From: Nereocystis luetkeana
Taxonomy: Eukaryota; Sar; Phaeophyceae; Laminariales; Laminariaceae
Assembly (NCBI GenBank): GCA_031213475.1
Contig: JARUPZ010000018.1
Coordinates: 9,881,894-9,945,893, forward strand
Reading direction: 5' to 3'
DNA: 64,000 nucleotides
Numbering within the stretch: the first letter of the stretch is position 1; the number at the start of each line of letters is the position of its first letter. Shown one piece after another: positions 9,494 to 64,000 of the stretch. The notes under the pieces were generated by a model, which was not told the origin of the DNA, ran no database searches, and saw only the letters and a program-made list of their open reading frames with translations. The position numbers were made by a program, and so were the translations under genes.

Positions 9494-12400
9494 GTGAGAG
9501 TTCGTGCACCCATACTACCTGTACAATCTGTATACATCTTTTTTTACTCCTAGTAGTATTGAACACATGTAAAATGACATCGTAGAGAATTCTGGAGCGT
9601 CATCGGGTGTGCCGCATGATGCTCGAATGCCATACAACACATACCAGGTACATACCATCTACGATACGATGCCATGGCATATACATAGATATGCTGCTAC
9701 GATGCTGCCGCTACCTGGCTGCCTGTCGGCACCGAACTACAGACACTGCGTTTCGGCAGCAGCGCATGGACGCCATACAGCCGATCGTCACCCCCGCGTG
9801 GGTCGTAGGCCTCTTCGTGGCGGTTGGGATGCTTTTCGTGCCCTTCGGGACATGGCTCAACCTAAAGTACGCCAAGGTCGTCGAGATCGAACAGCGGTAC
9901 GAGGGTGTGGGGGCAACTTCGGACGACTGCTCAATATCAAGACCAAATCAAGGGAAGGAGGTAAATCATGTGCAAAGGCCAAACTATATACAGCAGCATA
10001 TAACCACGTATGTGCTACTCCGTAGCTGGTGCCTGATGCCTGGTACCTGTGTTCTTGCGGCATGTCTGGTATAAATAGGCACGTGTGGGGAACTGCTGTG
10101 TTCAATTGCATGTTGTGCGATCTGAACAACGTTGCCGCCAGTATTATACTCGGAGTACATGATACGAATACTGGTACAGTCCTCGTGTTTAATACCAGGT
10201 ACAATCTTCTAACGGTAATCCCTGCTGTAATAAAGCTAATAATATCAGTTGGCGCACAATTGACGTGTCGCCAACGGATCTTCTTGTTCAGTGCAAGGTG
10301 ACCTTCAGGATTCGCGAGGACATGGAAAGCCCTGTCTATGTGTACTACGAGCTGCAAAAGTTTCATCAGAACCACCGAAGCTACGTCAAGTCACGGAGCT
10401 ATGACCAGCTTGCGGGTGGGGTAAGTGTTTGGGTCGTTCATTCGCTATGCCGTGAGCCGCCCATGTGTACTCGTATGTATGGCCTTACTTGCATGAGGAG
10501 AACCACCGTTTACTTCAGGAGCAACAGGCGGGCTCCGCACTAAAGCCGCATTTTACTGGGGGGGGAAAGTGAGGTCTGATTCTTGTTCCACGTACCTTCG
10601 TGTCATAGTTATGATGCTATTAGCATGTGGTACTACTACAGTACATCATGACAAAAATAACCAGTGAGTGGTTGGTGCCCGGATTTCAACGCATTATACC
10701 CGCTCCGGGAAGGGAGATGCGAACGTGCAGCTCGCGGTGACAGTGCAAATGATCCCCGGTTTAAAAAATGACATCCCAGGTTTCAAGGTGTGGATTGGGT
10801 GGGGGTGTCGAATCCGTTCCTTTGAAGCAAAGCACCAGTAGAGCGAAAGACGACGAGAACTAGGTCTCCAACTTTTGTTGTATATCCTTCGAACTCGGTA
10901 GAGCCCATTTTACTGTAAGTCATTATTTCTGTCGGTTGTAAACAAAACAGGCATCTCACGTGAACTTAGAGATACTACGCTTTATTTTTCCTTCAAGGTA
11001 ACACCTTGATGAATCGTTGGTATTTAATAAAGCACGACAACAGGCCGCTGTTGGATTTCTATCCTCCTGTAGATAATCATTCACAGTCCTTGCTCTCATT
11101 TTTTCCACTTTCAATAACACAGAGAAGAAGCGTGAGCATAGCTCTGTATGGTATACGTTAGCAGTGCCGAGGAGTACATATACGTAAATCCGCCCCCATG
11201 TCCAAGCAAGACAGCGGTGTTCACGAGTACAAAAGTGATGGCATAGATCGATGAAACACCGCAACAGCTGAGGCAAGGCATCAAGCGAACCTGAGCATTC
11301 GTATTGCACCTTTCCTGCCGCTCCCTCCCTCGCCCTCTCTCCCTATCTCTCTCTTTCTCTATCTTTTTTCTCTCGGGCAAACTTCAGGCTCCGTCAGCGG
11401 ATAGCTGCGACCCTCTCGAAAGCACTGGTGCGCTTGACCTGAACCCTTGCGGACTAGTAGCAAACAGCGTATTTAACGACAAGATCGTCGTGCACAGCGC
11501 ACCGTCTCCCTACGACAGTCTCCTACCGTACGAGTACATGGACGAGTCGGAAATATCATGGGTCACCGGTGAGCTCAAGCGAGGTTCCTTGATGCGACTG
11601 CGGCAATGGAGCTTTAGACGTATTCGCGTGGATGAGTCTTGATGATATTGTTGGCTTATGTCTCCTCCATTGTTCCTTCCTTCGACCTAATCCTCGTGCG
11701 GTATACCAGGTACATAATTTGTCGTTCAGAAATGTGATCCTATCAGGTGATATACACCTTAGACGATAGTTGCCATTAAAGGGTGTAAGCTCTACGCTTT
11801 CGTGTTGCTTTTTCGAACCCTCAAACTCGAATCTAGACTGATCCAAACTCGCTACCTAGTGCTGAGAGGGGGGGGTGGAGGGTAAAATAATAGGGTCGGT
11901 TTTGTGCCGTCCGGTCCATGATATCCGAATCTCATGTAGATTTAAAGCCTAGTCTTTCATTCCAACCGCCCTCCGATTACTGCGGGATAGGTTTATAATC
12001 CTATGTCGAATGTCGGGAATCGAGATTCGAGTTTCGGAAAGGGAATAAACATACGCCACAACACAGCCGCACGCTCTCCTAACAGATGATGTTGGATCTA
12101 CAGTACGTGTGACGGGTAGGCCAATATAGAGCTTCAACTACAAGTAAGTCTAGTCGCCATAGGTTTGGATGTAAGGATCTCTTTAGCACTTACGCAAGGA
12201 GGATCGAAACTTCATGAGGCACCAGAAGCAACTGTTCCCGACGACCTTCCCGGGCATTTCTTGGTGGTTCCGCCTTTCCTCTAGCTACAAGGCATTTAAC
12301 AAGAAAAACTAACGGGGGGTGAAGCCAACCAGATCGTCAAGTGTTTGTTATAAGGATTACAATCGATCGATATTTTACCCCTGTAGCTCAGCACGTAGCA

Positions 12401-15386
12401 TCATCACTTTTGACGTCGTCCAGGTCACGGTTCGTACCTCACTTCAAACGTTTCTTTTTTAGAAACGCTTGCGCGTGCACACCTAAAAACACGTCTCTCT
12501 GGTTCCCCAGGTAATGAAAAGAAGCGGGTAGGTCAGCGTACAGATGTATTCGGTTCCGACGCCCCAAAGATCCCGCCGTTCAGAGGGAGGGAGAGTGTTA
12601 TAAGGATTACCCTGGGCTGGGTAATCGATCGATTTTTACCCCTATAGCTCAGTAGGTAATACCATCAAATTTTTCCGAGAAGCGCAATTATGTTGCTAAA
12701 TGGAAGGTCATACTTCGAAGTATTAAACCTTTTAAGTCGGTCAAGAAGCCGTCCAATGGGGCCTACGACAAAATGCGTGATTTTACGGTACTTTAAAGCT
12801 GACGTCTGCATCATGACGAGCGTTTAACTACTGCTGTGTTGCCAGACAGGGATGGAGACTTATCTCAGCCTGCCGGCTTCGTGGCGGAAGAGTGCGTACT
12901 AAGCGCTAGCTGTGAAGAATGCTTGGGTTCTGCGTCGTACAGCGACTGCCAGAACTACACGGACAGTCGAACAGGTTAGACAAAAGGACTGAGCAAGGTC
13001 AGCTTGTAAAACAGTGTCCGAGGCAGGAGAGGAGCTCGTACTATTCCGCAGGAGGATGAACTACACATACAAATAAACTGTTGTTTCCTATCGCGAATCG
13101 AAGGGGGAGCATGCAAGAGCGCAAAAGCTATTCGAGCCAGACGCTATTACAGTAGAGGTGTATTGACTGCAAATCTGGTCAAGACCATTACGCGTGACAA
13201 ATCACCTGCCCGAGGTGCCATCACGGATACCAACCGACAGAATGCAGACACTATATTGTATGCTCGCTTCCTGTACAGCACAGTACCTGAAATTCCCTAC
13301 CCGGCCTTGTAGTAAAGATAATGCAAGCCTGGGCCGAGCACAAAATCGAATTAAGGCCGCTTGATTGCATCGCCCCCAGAGGAATCCGAACATCTCCCAC
13401 AATTTGTTCATGCTGCACAATGCGCCTCGATGCCAGGCACAAGCTACAAATACTGGTATCCGGACGAGGCGACTACGCAATACCTCTACGAGACGTACCC
13501 GGATGTAAGTTTTGGCATTGATCTCTCCGAGGTGCAAGATGTAGAAGCGTGCAGTGCAGAATATACAAACACACGCGCAACATATCATGCTCGGTATTTA
13601 GTTGTACCAGGACACAAAATACAGACACTTTGAGAAGGGCGGCCTTACCATGCGCAAACATTATGTTGCGGGAGGAGCGCAGTAATCAGAACCAAACTAT
13701 GTCGTGTGAACATAGGGGGATACCTGGTTGTTGACTCTACCGTGGGTTCTGATCACCCGAGGTATGTATGAAATGGTGCGAGGGAACATCCGCACAACAA
13801 GCAGTCGCACGCTGCCCACGTGTCGTACAACTCATGACATTATGCCACTCTGAATGTAAACATAAGAAACATTCACTCTTCATCTTCATGTCTAAACGAT
13901 TCTTGTATTTCCGTCTACAGTAGAGCGGAAAATGACACAATAAGCTGACCATCCCCTGACCCAAGACCCCGGGCTGCTGCTTATGGTCGATACTCACATC
14001 TTCCCCGTTTTGTCGTCGGTTTGTTCATCAGTCGGGGGCAACTTCTTTTGACCGATGTTCAAATCGTCCGTTTTTTCGTTGGTCTTTTTTTGCCTGTCGG
14101 GCTGCTTCCTGTGATCGGTGCTCAGATCGTTTTTAGTCGGTTTTTTGTTCGTCAGTTTCTTCGCCACTTTCTCTTTGCCAGAAGAAGTCCCGATAGGATA
14201 GAAGCCGTCTAAGGCACCCGAGGGTGCCCGCGTATGGCGCGACCTCTTTGGAGGTGAGGCTTACAACAAGACGGAATCTTAAACCTGAGGCTCACGAACA
14301 GGCGGAACAGGGGGGATGCCCCCCGCCAGTGCATTGAGTGCGATGTGCTGTTTTTGTCCTCGGACACATCCCGTACTTTTGGTTTTGTCCATTGACCCGC
14401 TATCGATGGTTGATTTCTTGTTCAAGGTACCAGTTCGAGGAGATGGATGCTGCTACGTATGTATGATGCCGACGACTGCTCACGCTCCCCAGGTCCAACG
14501 CATTATGTCTCAGGTGATCAGCCCCATCCAGGGTGTGGCGGATGAGCACTTTATTGTGTGGATGCGCACGGCTGCGCTGCCGACGTTCCGCAACCTGTAC
14601 GGGCGAATCGAGCACGATTTGAGAGCCCGGGTGACGATAACGTTCAACGTAACCGCAAGTGAGGCTCCTCCACACACAACCAATTGCACGATCGAAGAAA
14701 AATGCAAACGTCGAACAGATTACGACCTATACAATCTGCATCCTAACCCAATGGTATCGTATGTTGTGCGGGATCTGTGTAGTGTAATACATATCTGACC
14801 CAAAACAACAGCTGCTAGATCGCTCAGGGTATACGGCTCCTACCCGGCAACATGAGCTAGATCATACTTGGTACAGATCGAGAGCCTGTCTTCCCTGAAC
14901 GATCTAGATCATGAAGTGAGGATCTGATCTATGATCTATATGGTGCACAGAAAACTTTCCGGTGGGTTGGACCTATGGTGGTCAAAGAGAGTTGATTTGT
15001 CGCCCAACACATGCGGAACAGCGTGCTTCACTACAACATCTGAGACGCTTAGAACCCACGCAGTCGTCTAGCTTCAACGTGTTTAAGCGCGTTTTATTTT
15101 TTTGGTCCCCTCCACGTGTGCCGCGTTCTCATTCGTCTGCGCTTCCCACCCCCGGACGCCCATGAAACGCCTCCGCCGAATCGAAGACTTCCACGTTGCC
15201 GATTTTGGGGGCACGAAGAGCCTGATCTTAACGACTCTGTCTCCTGTAGGAGATCGCAACGGCGTGTTGGGGAATGCCTTCATGGCGGTCGGAGGAGCAA
15301 GTTTGACAGCGGGGCTCGTTGTGCTTTCCAGGTTCCAGAAAACACCAAGGTCAGAGTCGCGCGGTGCGCTTCTCGCCAAGCAATGA
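9445..15386 (+). CDS. CDC50/LEM3 (ALIS) family, P4-ATPase flippase beta subunit
   Basis: Seven exons: 9445-9493, 9743-9960, 10292-10420, 11388-11568, 13437-13504, 14493-14658, 15187-15386. All introns are GT..AG and all phases agree, giving 336 aa ending at TGA 15384-15386. Family landmarks in order: cytosolic DTAFRQQR; first membrane span TPAWVVGLFVAVGMLFVPFG (residues ~33-53); VYVYYELQKFHQNHRSYVKS; PCGLVANSVFND; WYPDEATTQYLYETYP; HFIVWMRTAALPTFRNLYGR; NFHVADFGGTKSLILTTLS; second span ~296-318 (VLGNAFMAVGGASLTAGLVV). CDC50 proteins pair with P4-ATPases, needed for ER exit and lipid flipping across Golgi/plasma membranes; the middle is a lumenal ectodomain with disulfides and N-glycans. The NVTA sequon before NFHV is lumenal. 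The join from exon 2 to 3 has an alternative (donor 10007, acceptor 10248, +30 aa), also in frame; I prefer the stronger TTCTTGTTCAG acceptor, which restores the family C-x-V-x-F. A shorter C-terminus via a donor at 15350 is possible. Length fits the family (about 330-400 aa). Confidence 0.93.
12346..12700 (+). repeat. pair of tRNA-like repeats in CDC50 intron 4
   Basis: Two copies, about 12346-12450 and 12597-12700, begin gttataaggattac, then atcgatcgat, then a tRNA-like head (cccctgtagctcag / cccctatagctcag). The first copy continues to a B-box-like ggtcacggttcgtacc. No acceptor stem can be formed, so they look like tRNA-derived SINE fragments, not tRNA genes. Confidence 0.55.
14010..14170 (+). 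repeat. degenerate two-unit tandem repeat in CDC50 intron 5
   Basis: Two units of about 85 bp share gtcggt..tt.gttcgtcagt, gatc/ccgatg-ttcaaatcgt and a T-rich segment with tgcctgtcggg. Identity is low. It lies directly before an exon and has no coding sense. Confidence 0.35.
14810..14945 (+). repeat. dispersed repeat R2 fragment
   Basis: Contains the family core (gtatacggctcctacccggc, aacatgagctagatcata) in reverse relation to copies near 31990-32200, 32440-32600, 36130-36370, 42280-42560 and 51545-51725. The core is typically flanked by short gatctgtagatgat-type tandem repeats, present here in degraded form. Confidence 0.5.
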
Positions 15387-16479
15387 ACATGCAAAAACTG
15401 ACGCTTCTCAGGGTTACGTGCGTACTTTGTGTTGTTTCGCTCGATCTCCCAAGCGTTCTTGTGTAGTTACCGATGATTCAGGCAATTGTTTTGTTGCAAG
15501 GGATATCGATACCAGTGTTGTCGGCATTTCTTTTTGTTGCGCGCAAAATGCCACCTATGTTGATCCCGCACATCGCGTATTTGATCGGCGAGTACCGCTT
15601 CATGTTTCGGAAGTTTCGGGTCGTTCCCCGCGGTCTGTAGTCAGGTCCACACAAAGTACCTCCTTTTCAACAAAAGGACCCTCGCTATGTGCCTATGACA
15701 TACACTGCTGAACAAAACGGCCCACGAGCGTTTCATTGTCGACGAGTAAGGCCACTGAAACAAGACAAAACGCTTCTCGAATGTCGGCCACAACTTATCG
15801 ACATTTCTCTACATATCGGTCCGTCGAAAAATCGCAGAGAACTCGCGGACGTCACAGCCTTGACATAGGCGGACAGGGGGGACCAGGCGTTACGGGACGG
15901 TAGTCCGACCTCGTTCCTGGAGTGTCGCTTCAAGTAGTAGCTGGAGGCATGCAAACGGTTCGGCTGTACATAGCTACGAGGGCAGAACCCTATCGGAGGG
16001 ATCCTACGGGCAAAACGCTGTATAGGTATAGTGTACTACTGTAGGTACCAGGTATCTTGTTGTGTTGTCTCCAATCAAAATATGAGCTACGGATACGGGT
16101 ATAGAGGGGGAAAAGGCATGCTTACGCGGGTTGATCCAGGCGATTACTCGGGTTGGTCGATAAGATACGTGTGATACATCCGACGTTGTGAATAGCTTTC
16201 ACGCAGAGATTGTCTTAAGGCGCCCAAAGGCAATGCCTGAAAGCGATTTTATGCGGGTGGAATACCTCCAGATATTCTCCGCCCGCGCTAGAAATTTGGA
16301 CACCACACCAAGCTTGGCTTTCTTTCGCTCCTCTGAATCGAAGAAAAACCAATAACGGATATTGTTCTAGTCGCCGTATTACAGAATATATGGCAAGGGG
16401 GGCGCTTTCTACCGCGACCTTGCCCATCTCAATACTTGGTTATTACAACACTTCTCTACAGCCTACGGCGTCGCTATTG
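15387..16479. other. intergenic region between convergent gene ends
   Basis: About 1.1 kb between the CDC50 stop and the stop of the large minus-strand gene. It presumably contains both 3' UTRs and poly(A) sites. One TACCAGGTA palindrome lies at 16046 and a TA-CTG-TA at about 16036. No further exon is convincing. Confidence 0.45.
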
Positions 16480-63528
<47,049 letters not shown>

Positions 63529-63689
63529 CTGCTATCCGCGTCAACAGCGAAAACGGTGCACAGAGATAGCGGCCGATGAAGGGTCAGGTTCCCAACTTCG
63601 ACGTTGTGTCATGGTGGCGGTGTGTTAGGTAATAGCAGTTCATTAAGCAGGGAGTAGGTGCACAAAGGAGCCAGACGTTGCGCAGAGAT

Positions 63690-63800
63690 AGTGTAGGTTT
63701 CCTTGTTGTTTCGGTCTCCCTTGTTTTTTTTCGGCGAGTGTTTCTGAGTGATCAACGTTGAAGCTCATGCTCTTGACAAATGCGGTGTCGGATGGCAAAC
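63690..63800 (+). repeat. dispersed repeat R1
   Basis: tgtaggtttccttgttgttt, ggcgagtgtttctgagtgat, caacgttgaagctcatgctc, gcggtgtcggatggcaaacc. Terminal part matches copies at 46.7 and 56.2 kb. Confidence 0.7.
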
Positions 63801-64000
63801 CCAATGACATTCTAAAATGAATACGCACGCACTTCGTCTTCGTACGTCGTTCCCCTCTGTTGCCAAAACAAGTTAATTCCACGCTACGGTAGCTCAAGTC
63901 ATTACCAAATAATTCCCATCCATCCCTACCCCCACAGAGCATATATAATGCGAGTAGTCTTAGGAGATGATATCAAAAGTTTTTTTTTACGTGGTGTGAT

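Noticed and set aside
12370-12450. Functional tRNA gene in the CDC50 intron
   Set aside because: A- and B-box-like parts only; acceptor stem cannot be formed and a partial copy lies 250 bp away.

Overview
The window looks like nuclear DNA of an intron-rich stramenopile, most likely a brown alga or close relative (inference). There are no bacterial-style operons. Coding sequence lies in short exons separated by GT-AG introns of roughly 0.25-3 kb. The one family I recognise across most of its length, CDC50/LEM3, has a stramenopile-like sequence, and the intergenic and intronic DNA is packed with short transposon-like repeats. Most long open frames are chance; I recovered genes by matching splice sites, reading phase and motifs by eye.

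Layout: (1) 1-1208, possible 3' end of a + strand gene. (2) 7565-7656 (-), first exon of an SPX-domain gene starting at the canonical N-terminal SPX motif and running leftward; later exons are mostly unresolved. (3) 9445-15386 (+), a complete seven-exon CDC50/ALIS gene (beta subunit of P4-ATPase flippases), in frame from ATG to stop, 336 aa. It is head-to-head with the SPX gene. (4) 16480-63528 (-), 33 splice-compatible exons totalling 7,641 nt (2,546 codons plus stop, 5' end outside the window). They form one very large unrecognised protein with an IQ calmodulin-binding motif, several degenerate beta-strand modules and low-complexity linkers. It is tail-to-tail with CDC50. The lipid-flippase subunit and the SPX protein both suggest membrane/phosphate housekeeping, but nothing shows that the genes work together.

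The rest is repeats: a ~107-bp MITE with 16-bp termini and TA target (nine loci, including inverted and interrupted copies), a second ~85-bp inverted-repeat element, a tRNA-headed SINE of ~330 bp, several other tRNA-like repeats, three families of 100-200-bp dispersed repeats, and tandem arrays (about 75-bp units at three sites, a 78-bp array next to an exon, (CT)n of about 297 bp).

The most unusual signal is a set of tiny palindromes flanked by TA: TA-CCWGG-TA (more than 40 copies by eye; about 0.5 expected), TA-TTAA-TA and TA-CTGCWG-TA. Comparing paralogous repeats inside this window shows that TACCWGGTA arises as an exact 7-bp insertion at a pre-existing TA. These look like excision footprints of TA-target transposons, or an unknown micro-insertion process. 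In one orientation each copy carries a ready-made CAG|GTA splice donor, and at least one exon of the large gene appears to use one.
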